Positions 43,532 to 52,122 of a DNA stretch of 59,969 nt are shown piece after piece. The notes beneath the pieces were generated by a model, which was not told the DNA's origin, searched no databases, and saw nothing but the letters and a program-made list of their open reading frames with translations. This stretch comes from an uncultured Muribaculaceae bacterium (GTDB lineage Bacteria > Bacteroidota > Bacteroidia > Bacteroidales > Muribaculaceae), in contig CAJTSR010000017.1 in the NCBI GenBank assembly GCA_910579035.1, forward strand, positions 1 to 59,969, read 5' to 3'. A program made the position numbers and the translations under genes. Position 1 is the first letter of the stretch, and each line of letters opens with the position of its first letter.

Positions 43532-43637
43532 ACTCTAAAATTATTCGCCCGCTAAGTTAACATAAATTCAAGCAAGCACAAAAACTTTTTGCCATCGTCA
43601 ACCGTTATAATCGCACATACATTAAACTTATGAACAA

Positions 43638-44285
43638 ATGAAAGCACCAATGATTTTAGGACTGGCACTTGCGTCGGTCCTTGCGCTCACGTCTTGCGAT
43701 GAAGCTTCAAAGCTTGCCGGCGAAGTAGAAGGAACATGGACCGGACAGACAGCCCATATGCAATTGGGCAAAGGCCATAAGCACGACGGCAACAAGCACT
43801 CCGACAAACAGCCCGGCACCCCCGCCGACGAAATGTCCTGCACCCCGACCATAACCTTCACCCGCGACCAAGGCACCAAGGGCGGCACATTCACCATAAA
43901 AGCGGACTACACCATGACTCAGGGCGTGGTGCTGACCGACACCGTGCTCAACACCCCGGTAAAGGCGACCGTGGCCGGCACCGTTGCAGCCCAAGGAACG
44001 TGGAATGCCAAAGACGACGATGAAATCGACGTTGTATTCGACGCCTCCAAGACCGTGACCACAGTAGACCCCGCTACACTGGCGCTGCAATACGGCGCTC
44101 TCACCGACGCATCTGCTGCGAGCCTCGAAACACTCAAGAGCCGCATAGCCTCAAACATCGAATCTCAGGTCAAACCCGCGATTGAAAAACAAATCGGCAT
44201 GGTTCACGAATTCGACGACATAAAAGTGGTAGGCAACACCATGACTATGGAAATAGGCAAAACCCGCCTCTCCTTCACCAAATAA
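43638..44285 (+). CDS. Small lipoprotein with histidine-rich segment, function unknown
   Basis: A 215-residue lipoprotein (lipobox LALTSCDEA, Cys ~20). After the anchor comes EVEGTWTGQTAHMQLGKGHKHDGNKHSDKQPGTP, a histidine-rich stretch that could bind a divalent metal. Two beta-rich stretches follow (CTPTITFTRDQGTKGGTFTIKADYTMTQG and TVAGTVAAQGTWNAKDDDEIDVVFD), lipocalin-like in look, and then a helical segment (ASAASLETLKSRIASNIESQVKPAIEKQIG). I cannot name a family. It is monocistronic, divergent from the CotH gene, and ends before a strong hairpin. Confidence 0.6.
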   Translation: MKAPMILGLALASVLALTSCDEASKLAGEVEGTWTGQTAHMQLGKGHKHDGNKHSDKQPGTPADEMSCTPTITFTRDQGTKGGTFTIKADYTMTQGVVLTDTVLNTPVKATVAGTVAAQGTWNAKDDDEIDVVFDASKTVTTVDPATLALQYGALTDASAASLETLKSRIASNIESQVKPAIEKQIGMVHEFDDIKVVGNTMTMEIGKTRLSFTK

Positions 44286-44297
44286 CAGCCCCTATCA

Positions 44298-44339
44298 ACA
44301 ACAGCGCCGCGCATAGGTTTCTATGCGCGGCGCTGTTGT
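44298..44339. terminator. Perfect 19-bp hairpin between convergent genes
   Basis: ACAACAGCGCCGCGCATAG and its exact complement enclose the loop GTTT. It lies between the lipoprotein stop (44285) and the C10 protease stop (44358) and can terminate both strands, though neither side has a long T-tract. Confidence 0.8.
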
Positions 44340-44357
44340 CTATATTACCGAAGCGGA

Positions 44358-47300
44358 TTATTTCACAAAAACTTTCTTGCCATTGCAAATGTAGATGCCT
44401 GCGGGAAGTCCTTCAAAATCTGTCGCATCAGCCTTTACCTTGACACCCATCACCGTATAGACGTCGAAGCGTTCGGCATTCTGCATCACATTATCAATCG
44501 ATGAAGTTTCTTCAAACAAGCTGTCGTCCGGCTCGATACCGTACTGCGGCAAAATGCTTGAATTGGCAGTATATACCTGGCAGTTGACAGGTGACGCCGG
44601 ATCATATCGGTGAATAAATGCCACAGCTTTAAGATTCTCCGCATTCCACGACGCATCTATCTCTGATTCAAACTTCAATGCACAGATACCATCTTTCCAT
44701 ACTATTTTATTGCCCCATACGTTTGTCAGGACTTTGCGCATGGTATTGCGATGGATATAATTCTCTGCATATCCGTCCGACCACCCGTCAAGCTGGGCTT
44801 GCGCAGGAATATTATCCTCCACGAGGAAAACTGTGAGATAATCATATCCTGAACCAAGATCGAAATCCTCGTCTTTCTCAAGCAGCGTTTTCACGCATAC
44901 CTTACCATCATAAACATCGCAGTATACCGACACGAGAGCGTCACACAGACCCGCTTCGCTAATGATCTTACGGTCTATGTCATCTTTTACTTCATTAACC
45001 GGCGTACACCCTGTGTTCGATATATCCGTGCGATTAAGCATCATTGCCGGAGTATAGGTGCCGTAATCATTGTAGAACCATTCATAATCGTGGTTAACGG
45101 TTAGGAAGTCGTCGTAAAATCCACAATGATGTATCACATGGGCCACGAAGTCAGAATTGCCGGAGTTTTCTATTCCTGAAATAATCTTCGGACCCAGAAC
45201 GGGAGTTAGGCTGCACGACTCTGTGCTGAACTGTTCGATTAACGACACTCGGTAATAACCCTTGTCGAACGATTCAAAAGATATGGTTACAGCATTATCG
45301 GAGAGGTCTTGATCAGCAGCTCCGTCAATCGAAACAAGCAGCTTCAGCTCGTGCGTGCCCGCATTAGCGACATTAACCTTTATCTTCTCTTCAAACGGGC
45401 ATACTCCGCCCTTTTCAAGATCGACATCAAAATATTTCTCGTCGATATATTTCTCGTCGATATACCACGACAGTTTGAAGCCTGAAATGTTTTGGATACC
45501 CGAATTTCGCACATTACCTATTGCAGTCAACAACATCTTATCCCTTACCGCCAAATTATTCGGTATGTCAGCCGACAATGTAAGGTCATTATCGAAAACC
45601 TGCTCTTGTTCATCGCCAATATTGGAAACATTTTTGAAATTGCACCACCCCGGTGCATCTGCATACGCTTTCATAGCGCCGAATGGCACTTTCAAAGACG
45701 TGTTATCATATATGTAGTGGTCGAACGAATCCTCTGAAATAATCGGCGGACAGGGGTTACGGCTCTCTATCTCAAGAATACGCGCCCTGTCGCCTATATC
45801 TACCCCATCATCGCCAAAAGCCTGCTTTCCGATATACGAAATACTTTCCGGCAGTACAAGATATGGAATCGTGGCTTGAGCAAACGCACGATAGGGAATA
45901 GTTTCAATTGTAGAAGGTAGCTCTAATCGATTTTCTATGTTTGCCCAGCAGAACGATGCAACACCTATCTTTTTCAATTCTGCATCTATCCGTTTCACGG
46001 TTCTGGTAGATAACCCTTCGAACCCGATTATTTCTACAGGATAGCTTTGCCCGTCATACTCGACAGAATAAGGGACTATGCATTCGCTGGCACATCCATA
46101 ATTTGCTATTACTTTGGCATATCTTTCGGTAAGATTGATTTCATAGTTCAGATCATCGTAAGAAACCTTTACAAGCTCGGGAAGTGGCTTTTCTTCGCTT
46201 AGCGGACGTATGTCGAGGAAGCTGCTCCATTCCTTGGCCTGACGGTATTTTTCAACCGATTCGTCCGGCACGTAGACGACGGCCTCACTATACTGGAAAT
46301 CATCGAACGTTCTGTCGTGCTCGCTCCATGGAGGTGTTGTGGCCAACGACACTATTTTCCGCAAGCCCATATGGTGTTCGGGGCCATTAAACGAAAAGGC
46401 AAGCTCGCACATAGTTTTCAACGTTGACGGCAAAGTTATTTCTTCAATAGCCACATCGTTTACAAAAGCCGATATGTCAATCATTTCTATCGATGATTGA
46501 GTCATATCCACATATTTCAAGTTAGGACAACTGTAGAAAGATTGTTGTCCGACAACTTTCATCGTGGAAGGCATCTTAACGCTCTCTATCGACGTACAGT
46601 TAGCAAACTTAGAATAACCGACTGTTTCAATTCCTTCCGGTATCACAAGGTCTTTTACCAATTCGCCGTTAAGGTAAAGATCAGCTCCATACCATAAGGG
46701 AGAGCCTGTCCACCAGCCTCCGACTTCCAATCTTATAAAAGCGGCCATATCTTCCACATCCACCTTGCGGAGATTATCGCAACCATCAAAAATACTCCAT
46801 TCCTGCTTCTCTATGGTAGCCGGTATAAATATTGACTCCAGATGTCCGCACCCCACAAAAGCGCTGGGTCCGAAATAAGATACAGTGTAAGTGTTTCCTT
46901 GGTGGTTGATATGAGAGGGTATGATGAGTTCTCCGCGATATTTCTCCCCGTTTTTAAGCGGCAATACCATTGCGGAGAGAGAGGCTTCGTCAAGTTGGTA
47001 ATTGATGCCATCGATTGTTGTACCGTGAGTGATTATATCAGCCGACGGATCATCATCCCTTGTCGTTACCATCCCTTGCATAAGAATGTATTCCGACTGG
47101 TTGTCGCTGCCGAAGGGTTGGAACGAGAAATAGCCGTCCATATAGCCATCCCAACCCCAATTGACATGGAAATAATCATCTGAAGTTCCATCAATCACAA
47201 ACGCGTGCCCTCCGCCCGATTCATTGACGGCAGAGTATAATATCGGGTGGCCGGCGGATATTTCTTCTTTAACCATGCGGTTCCAGTGTTCGTCGTTAAA

Positions 47301-48089
47301 ATTAGCCCGCTCGACGAACCTTACCTCCTGTTCCCACCCAAAGTATTTACGGAGCGCTTCGGGAACATCCTGCACTATTGCTCCTGATTCCAGCGGGCTA
47401 TAATTCATCCTTACCGATTGGCCGCAGTAGAGCATCAGAGTTGCGATGCCGTCGTTGTCGAGATTGTCGAAATTGAATTCATATTCCGGAAGGTTCGGCA
47501 TATAAACCTTGTCCGTCCAATATTCGGGAATCTCAGCTACACGACTGGATTTCTTCTCATAATTGATAACTTGCGCCATTGCTGTAGCCACACAGCCTGT
47601 CACTGCGCGCGAACCGTCAACAACAGGACATTTGTCATTATACGGCGAGGATTGCCCCCACTGAGTAGAGAGCAGAGTGGTTTGTCCGGTCGAGCGCGAA
47701 ACATATTGCCGTGGACTCGGCGCATTCGCTGGCAGTGTTTTGATTGCTTTTTCATACTCGGAAAGCAGCCATTCCAACTGCGGAGGCATTTTCCCGGCGC
47801 TGAAAGAACCTTTGTCGGAATAACCGAGAATATTTCTGGCTCGGTCATCGCCGGAGATAATCACGAATCCGGCATCGTTGTCGGCATTGAATATATAGTA
47901 CGGCTGCGGGGTGAGCGTCTGGGGACTTGTCGCAGCAACACGTATGGCACTACGCGGCGCTTTGCCGGGCACAGATCCGTTGTTAAAAAAATCAGAGGCG
48001 ATATTTTGTGCTTCTCCGGGACTGATTTGGCGGGCGCTCGCCGCCATTGCCATCAATGTGGCAATAATCGAAATGATAATGTGACGCAT
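44358..48089 (-). CDS. C10 (streptopain-like) cysteine protease with BspA-like leucine-rich repeats
   Basis: A 1243-residue secreted protein. The signal peptide (~1-19) and inhibitory Spi-type propeptide (~20-130) lead into a peptidase C10 domain (~135-345) with the catalytic Cys166 (VTGCVATAMAQVINYE), His295 (GGGHAFVIDG) and Asn310/Trp311 (FHVNWGWDGYMDGYFSF). From ~380 to ~830 are BspA/LRR_5 repeats with forms such as LVIPEGIETVGYSKFANCTSIESVKMPSTMKVVGQQSF. An Ig-like domain and an Omp28/thioredoxin-like segment follow (VSLIEQFSTESCSLTPVL, where the usual CxxC is degenerate). The C-terminus (YTVMGVKVKADATDFEGLPAGIYICNGKKVFVK) is a type IX sorting-type signal. Streptococcal SpeB and Prevotella interpain are relatives. 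The gene is visibly more A/T-rich than its neighbours. Confidence 0.88.
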   Translation of the reverse strand: MRHIIISIIATLMAMAASARQISPGEAQNIASDFFNNGSVPGKAPRSAIRVAATSPQTLTPQPYYIFNADNDAGFVIISGDDRARNILGYSDKGSFSAGKMPPQLEWLLSEYEKAIKTLPANAPSPRQYVSRSTGQTTLLSTQWGQSSPYNDKCPVVDGSRAVTGCVATAMAQVINYEKKSSRVAEIPEYWTDKVYMPNLPEYEFNFDNLDNDGIATLMLYCGQSVRMNYSPLESGAIVQDVPEALRKYFGWEQEVRFVERANFNDEHWNRMVKEEISAGHPILYSAVNESGGGHAFVIDGTSDDYFHVNWGWDGYMDGYFSFQPFGSDNQSEYILMQGMVTTRDDDPSADIITHGTTIDGINYQLDEASLSAMVLPLKNGEKYRGELIIPSHINHQGNTYTVSYFGPSAFVGCGHLESIFIPATIEKQEWSIFDGCDNLRKVDVEDMAAFIRLEVGGWWTGSPLWYGADLYLNGELVKDLVIPEGIETVGYSKFANCTSIESVKMPSTMKVVGQQSFYSCPNLKYVDMTQSSIEMIDISAFVNDVAIEEITLPSTLKTMCELAFSFNGPEHHMGLRKIVSLATTPPWSEHDRTFDDFQYSEAVVYVPDESVEKYRQAKEWSSFLDIRPLSEEKPLPELVKVSYDDLNYEINLTERYAKVIANYGCASECIVPYSVEYDGQSYPVEIIGFEGLSTRTVKRIDAELKKIGVASFCWANIENRLELPSTIETIPYRAFAQATIPYLVLPESISYIGKQAFGDDGVDIGDRARILEIESRNPCPPIISEDSFDHYIYDNTSLKVPFGAMKAYADAPGWCNFKNVSNIGDEQEQVFDNDLTLSADIPNNLAVRDKMLLTAIGNVRNSGIQNISGFKLSWYIDEKYIDEKYFDVDLEKGGVCPFEEKIKVNVANAGTHELKLLVSIDGAADQDLSDNAVTISFESFDKGYYRVSLIEQFSTESCSLTPVLGPKIISGIENSGNSDFVAHVIHHCGFYDDFLTVNHDYEWFYNDYGTYTPAMMLNRTDISNTGCTPVNEVKDDIDRKIISEAGLCDALVSVYCDVYDGKVCVKTLLEKDEDFDLGSGYDYLTVFLVEDNIPAQAQLDGWSDGYAENYIHRNTMRKVLTNVWGNKIVWKDGICALKFESEIDASWNAENLKAVAFIHRYDPASPVNCQVYTANSSILPQYGIEPDDSLFEETSSIDNVMQNAERFDVYTVMGVKVKADATDFEGLPAGIYICNGKKVFVK
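45432..45461. repeat. Two in-frame tandem copies of a 15-bp unit
   Basis: ATATTTCTCGTCGAT occurs twice back to back inside the C10 protease gene, giving a doubled IDEKY segment in the Ig-like domain (WYIDEKYIDEKYFDVD). It keeps the frame and looks like a recent slippage or duplication. Confidence 0.8.
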
Positions 48090-48183
48090 ATCGAAGAGAT
48101 TAAAGGTTTATTCATAGTCTTAGGTAAGCCCTATCCGTCTGCGGACACAACACAAAGGTTGAACCCGAACACGGTGTATTCGG

Positions 48184-48191
48184 CAAAGGTA
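48184..48191 (-). promoter_or_regulatory. -7-like element of the C10 protease gene
   Basis: The minus strand reads TACCTTTG (TAnnTTTG) 95 bases before the ATG at 48089, giving a long 5' leader. No -33 box is evident. Confidence 0.4.
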
Positions 48192-48254
48192 CAATAAAAT
48201 CTAAAATATAGCCCTATAATTCAGATGCTAATTGCGCATCACCAGCCAAGGCTG

Positions 48255-50048
48255 TTACTCTGTGGGGGCTTCAGGCTCCGGCTGCGATGTTTCAGGCACG
48301 GCTTCGGGAACCGGCGATATCGCCGACAGCGACGAGCGGATGCTGTAGTTTATTTCGGGCAACGGGCGCCCGGCTGCCTGCATAAGCTCCTCCATGGCCG
48401 GGGGCACCACGAAGATGTCGAAGCGGTCAACGGGCCTTATTCCCTCGTACCACTTGAACTTCGGCAGAAAGTATATGTTCTTACGGGCAACAAACAAGGG
48501 CGTGACAGCCCCGGTGGTCTGCGGCCACATCTTTATAAGTTCCGTGGTACGTCCACGGAAAATAGCGGTAAGGAAGCTGCTCTCCGCATTCACAATCTTA
48601 TTGATGGTGGAGTCGGCCTCTTCCGGATACATTATCAGTTCCACATTGCCGTCAATGTCAAGACGCTTCATCTCGCCGTTCTCGAACTGCGCCGTCATTT
48701 TCTTACCGCTCAACTGGTTGTAATGGTCGGCCTCGATATGCTGCGCCGTGAAGCCCTGGTCGGGGAGCACGGCCTGCTCTATTGTAGAGTCATTGAGCTG
48801 CAGTTCTATGATATTGCCGAATATCTGCCTGTCCTCGCTCCATACTATGGGGCTTACATACATGCGGAGCATCGTGTCGGCCTCGGTAAAGCGCATCGAG
48901 TCGCACACCCCCTGCATGTCACGGCGGAAGAAGCGCACTCGCGGATAAGCCACCGCCACATGCGTGGTGTCGAGCCTCGTCCACGCCTCTGTCCCGGCAA
49001 GGGTGTCAGCCTCAAAGTGCACGCTGTCCACACGCCTGAACGTCTGCAAATAGCGGGCATGAAGGTACAGCGTGTCAGCCTCGCCGAAATGCTTGAGTAT
49101 GGCGCGCCCTGTCACAAAACTGCTGTCCGCTGCTTCGTCGTAGTAGCCATAATCGCCATATACAGCCGCATTGTGGGCCGAGTCCACCGCCTCAAGATTG
49201 CCGAAAGCCTCGCCGAAGCCGGCATTGCGGTCATAGAAAATGGTATCCGCCGTAAGCGTCTGGCCGCCCGAAGTCACAATAGTGGAGCGGTCGTAGAGCG
49301 TGGTACGGTTACTGTCGGTATCGTACACTCCGAGAGTGGTGTATATCACACCACGGCTGTTAATCACCCGGCTGGGCGAATGAAGCTCGGCAATATGCGT
49401 GCCGGTATTGTAATAAAGCGTGTCGGAATAAATGTCGAGCGTGTCGGTGCTGTTCCGGGAGTTCAGATGCACGTCAACATAGAAGTTGGCCTCCTTGGTC
49501 GAAGGCACGTACTCGCCTTTCAGCGAGGTGAGCGTGTTCGACGGGTCGGTAAGCCGCCCTCCCACCTCGTAATATCCGAGGTCGATAGCCAGATCATAGA
49601 TAAAGACGTCTGTTTCAAGCTGAACGTCGCGGTTAATCAGCCGCACCTTCTTTCCGGGGTCGGCATACAGCGTCGCAATCTCTGTGTTGCCATCGAAATT
49701 AAGCTCGTCGGCATACACAAACAACGTGTCGCCCTGCTCCATGCTCACATTCCCGAAAGCGTCCATCGACCCGCTTTCGGAGTAATAGTGAGCGCTGTCG
49801 CACCGCATTATCATAGGCCCCTTGGTAAACACCACATCGTTCACCAGCACCATAAACGAATCCGACTCCGACTTGCGAAGCACGTCGGCACGCTCAAGGA
49901 ATACCCTGTTGCCGGCCGTGCGGTCGGCAGTCGGAACTGTGGGGCGTATCTGCGGGCGTGTCCGCGACTCGTCGGGCGCTGCTATGGCGAGCAACGCAGG
50001 CAGGAAAAGCAACAGCGCAGGCGCTACAAGCGACTTACGGCTCAACAT
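48255..50048 (-). CDS. OstA-like (LptA/LptD N-domain) envelope protein
   Basis: A 597-residue protein with a signal peptide (MLSRKSLVAPALLLFLPALLAIAA) and several OstA/LptA beta-jellyroll repeats: CDSAHYYSESGSMDAFGNVSMEQGDTLFVYADELNFDG, DIYSDTLYYNTGTHIAELHSPSRVINSRGVIYTTLGVYDTDS and ILKHFGEADTLYLHARYLQTF. The family binds and shuttles lipopolysaccharide or lipooligosaccharide across the periplasm. This long Bacteroidetes form lacks a barrel, unlike LptD, so it is likely the periplasmic bridge part. It begins 6 bases after the surA gene, and the pair forms an outer-membrane biogenesis operon. Confidence 0.88.
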   Translation of the reverse strand: MLSRKSLVAPALLLFLPALLAIAAPDESRTRPQIRPTVPTADRTAGNRVFLERADVLRKSESDSFMVLVNDVVFTKGPMIMRCDSAHYYSESGSMDAFGNVSMEQGDTLFVYADELNFDGNTEIATLYADPGKKVRLINRDVQLETDVFIYDLAIDLGYYEVGGRLTDPSNTLTSLKGEYVPSTKEANFYVDVHLNSRNSTDTLDIYSDTLYYNTGTHIAELHSPSRVINSRGVIYTTLGVYDTDSNRTTLYDRSTIVTSGGQTLTADTIFYDRNAGFGEAFGNLEAVDSAHNAAVYGDYGYYDEAADSSFVTGRAILKHFGEADTLYLHARYLQTFRRVDSVHFEADTLAGTEAWTRLDTTHVAVAYPRVRFFRRDMQGVCDSMRFTEADTMLRMYVSPIVWSEDRQIFGNIIELQLNDSTIEQAVLPDQGFTAQHIEADHYNQLSGKKMTAQFENGEMKRLDIDGNVELIMYPEEADSTINKIVNAESSFLTAIFRGRTTELIKMWPQTTGAVTPLFVARKNIYFLPKFKWYEGIRPVDRFDIFVVPPAMEELMQAAGRPLPEINYSIRSSLSAISPVPEAVPETSQPEPEAPTE

Positions 50049-50054
50049 CGCTGC

Positions 50055-51416
50055 TTAATTTTCGCCAAGCCAGCCTTTGTGCTGGAAGTCGCAGCCTCGC
50101 CAGCCGTCTTCCACCCGCACGTATGTTTCCTTTATTTTCTTCTCAAGCCAACGGGAAATTATCTTCTGCCGCTCGGCGTTTTCGTACATTGTCTTGATTG
50201 TCTGGAAGTCATCGCCGAGGTTGGCCTTATGGGCGTCGATGCGGTTTGTGAGGCGCACCACTGCCACTATCTCGCGCTCGTGCTTGGGAGCGCGCATACG
50301 GAACGGCTTGGATATCTCGCCCGGCTGAAGACCGGCTACCGCCATAGCTACCTCCTGGGGAAGCTCCGACATCTCGAAGCGCGTGGTACCATCGTTCTGA
50401 TTGACCATCACGCCGTTACTGTAGCGGGTGTCCTTGTCCTGCGACACGTGGCGGGCTGCCTCCTCGAATGTGAGCAATTTCTTATCCACAATGTCTGCGC
50501 GGAGGGTGTCGAGGCGCGACATCGCGTCCTGCAGGTCTTTCTCCGCAACCTTGGGGCGAAGCAGTATGTGGCGGGTGTTGATACGGTCGCCGCGCTTCTC
50601 TATAAGCTGAATGATATGGAAACCGTACTCCGTTTCAACTATCTTGGAAACCTTCTTGGGGTCGTTGAGGTTAAATGCCACCGCGGCAAACTCAGGCACG
50701 AGCTGTCCGCGGCCGAGAAAACCTGTTTCGCCACCGCGAACTCCCTCGGGCGCCTCCGAGTAAAGAATGGCGAGTGTGGAGAACTCGCTTTCGCCACGGT
50801 TAACGCGGTCGGCATAGTCGCGAAGTCGCGCTTTCACGTCGTCGATCTCCTGCCGGGGTATCACAGGGTTGAGAGTGATTATCTGCACTTCTACCTGCAG
50901 TGGCACGAAAGGCACGCTGTCGGTGGGCAACTCGTCGAAATAACGGCGCACATCGCCCGGAGTAACCTTTAGATTCTTGGTGAGATTGCTGCGCACCTGC
51001 TGCACCCTCGACTGGTTGCGCATATTCGAGGCATAGTACTCGCGTATCTCGGGGAAAGGCTTGCGGAAGTACTGCTCCACCTTTTCGCGGTCGCCGAGAT
51101 TGGTTATCAGATAGTTCATCTGCGCGTCGACCTGCATCTGCACCATCGACTCCTGCACCTCGATAGTGTCAAGGTCGGCCTGGTGCAGGAAAAGGCGCTC
51201 TATGGCAATCCTTTCGGGTATTATGCAGTAGGGATCGCCTGAGATGGGAGTGCGGTCGCTCTGCATATCCTGATAGGCACGTTCAATCTCCGATTTGTAG
51301 ATAGGCTCGTCGCCGATCATCCATGCCACTTCCTCGATAACATTGCCCGGAGTGGCAGCATAAAGAGCCGCCGCAGAGCTCAGCGCGAGAATCGATAATA
51401 TTTTTTTAGCTTTCAT
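50055..51416 (-). CDS. surA: Periplasmic peptidyl-prolyl isomerase/chaperone SurA
   Basis: A 453-residue chaperone that carries nascent outer-membrane proteins to the BAM complex. The ATG at 51416 (MKAKKILSILALSSAAALYA) gives a signal peptide; twelve codons further upstream are open but unlikely. The N-terminal SurA_N domain (~25-165, VAWMIGDEPIYKSEIERAYQDM) is followed by two parvulin domains (~170-270 with FSTLAILYSEAPEGVRGGETGFLGRGQLVPEFAAVAFNL, and ~280-385 with ILLRPKVAEKDLQDAMSRLDTL). The second parvulin is less complete. It is the first gene of the surA-ostA pair and functionally connects to bamD at 25199. Confidence 0.93.
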   Translation of the reverse strand: MKAKKILSILALSSAAALYAATPGNVIEEVAWMIGDEPIYKSEIERAYQDMQSDRTPISGDPYCIIPERIAIERLFLHQADLDTIEVQESMVQMQVDAQMNYLITNLGDREKVEQYFRKPFPEIREYYASNMRNQSRVQQVRSNLTKNLKVTPGDVRRYFDELPTDSVPFVPLQVEVQIITLNPVIPRQEIDDVKARLRDYADRVNRGESEFSTLAILYSEAPEGVRGGETGFLGRGQLVPEFAAVAFNLNDPKKVSKIVETEYGFHIIQLIEKRGDRINTRHILLRPKVAEKDLQDAMSRLDTLRADIVDKKLLTFEEAARHVSQDKDTRYSNGVMVNQNDGTTRFEMSELPQEVAMAVAGLQPGEISKPFRMRAPKHEREIVAVVRLTNRIDAHKANLGDDFQTIKTMYENAERQKIISRWLEKKIKETYVRVEDGWRGCDFQHKGWLGEN

Positions 51417-51439
51417 AATGTGCTTATTCGATGGAAATG

Positions 51440-51447
51440 CAAAGGTA
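51440..51447 (-). promoter_or_regulatory. -7-like element of surA
   Basis: The minus strand reads TACCTTTG (TAnnTTTG), 24 bases before the surA ATG. A -33 TTTG is not evident. Confidence 0.45.
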
Positions 51448-51546
51448 AGCATTTTTCAGCCCGTGGCGAACACATTAAAACTTTTTATGAAAATTTGAAC
51501 CGAACCTGCCACCCGAACAGCTTGTTTTAGCCTATGAACACTAATA

Positions 51547-51969
51547 ATGAATAATATGGAACAGAAACACCAAGACGCCGCAGCAATGGCCGCGGAAATA
51601 TCGGAAGAAGCAGCAAAAGTATCGGCAGCCGCCGCAAAGGTGGCAGTGAACGAGCAAGCTGAAGCCGTGCAGGAGCAGGCTCAGGAAGAAGCCGAAGGCA
51701 TTCGCGAAAAAGCAGCCGAGGTGGCATCGAGCATCAAGGAAAAAGCTGCCGGAGCCGCCGCAAACGCCCGCCAAGGCATAAGCCAGGCCGCACAGGCTGC
51801 CCAAGAGGCGCTCCACAAGCAGCAGACAGACCCTGACAGCGCCCTCAACCAAGCCAAGGAAACAGCCGGAGGCATAGCCGACAAAGTGAAAGGCGCGGCA
51901 GCCTCCGCCATAGAGAAAGGCGCCGACCTGCTCGACGGCCTCGCCGACAAGCTCAGAGGCAACGACTAA
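51547..51969 (+). CDS. Alanine-rich amphipathic-helix protein (LEA/apolipoprotein-like)
   Basis: A 140-residue protein made almost only of Ala, Glu, Gln, Lys and Asp. It lacks a signal peptide and membrane segment. Repeated 11-residue-like helix units occur: AAEISEEAAKVSAAAAKVAV, EQAQEEAEGIREKAAEVASSIKEKAAGAAANARQGISQAAQAAQEA and NQAKETAGGIADKVKGAAASAIEKGADLLDGLADKL. This is the composition of LEA and YtxH/CsbD-like stress proteins and of apolipoprotein-type surface-seeking helices. A role in stress or in binding membrane surfaces is possible but not shown. It is followed by a strong terminator. Either ATG 51547 or 51556 may be used. Confidence 0.7.
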   Translation: MNNMEQKHQDAAAMAAEISEEAAKVSAAAAKVAVNEQAEAVQEQAQEEAEGIREKAAEVASSIKEKAAGAAANARQGISQAAQAAQEALHKQQTDPDSALNQAKETAGGIADKVKGAAASAIEKGADLLDGLADKLRGND

Positions 51970-51981
51970 CCAAACCACGCA

Positions 51982-52027
51982 CGTTTTCGGAGCCGGGTCA
52001 CCACGACCCGGCTCCGAAACGCTTTTT
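51982..52027 (+). terminator. Terminator of the alanine-rich protein gene
   Basis: CGTTTTCGGAGCCGGGTC and GACCCGGCTCCGAAACG pair over 17 bases with one bulge, enclosing ACCAC, then CTTTTT follows. It separates this gene from the next promoter. Confidence 0.92.
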
Positions 52028-52062
52028 GCCGTGCCAACCGTAATGCCGCGCTGAAAAAGGAT

Positions 52063-52093
52063 TTTGCGATTACGTCTTAATTGAGTAACTTTG
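52063..52093 (+). promoter_or_regulatory. Promoter of the hydrolase/MurF-like/Ddl/CpsB operon
   Basis: TTTG (52063-52066) and TAACTTTG (52086-52093) are exactly 19 bases apart, an excellent match to the Bacteroidetes consensus. The hydrolase ATG is 29 bases downstream. Confidence 0.85.
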
Positions 52094-52122
52094 CGAGTTA
52101 TTGTAATAGATATAATCGCAAT

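Noticed and set aside
48225..50972. Long open frame antisense to the OstA-like and SurA genes
   Set aside because: It spans two real genes on the opposite strand and has histidine/arginine-rich composition typical of antisense frames.
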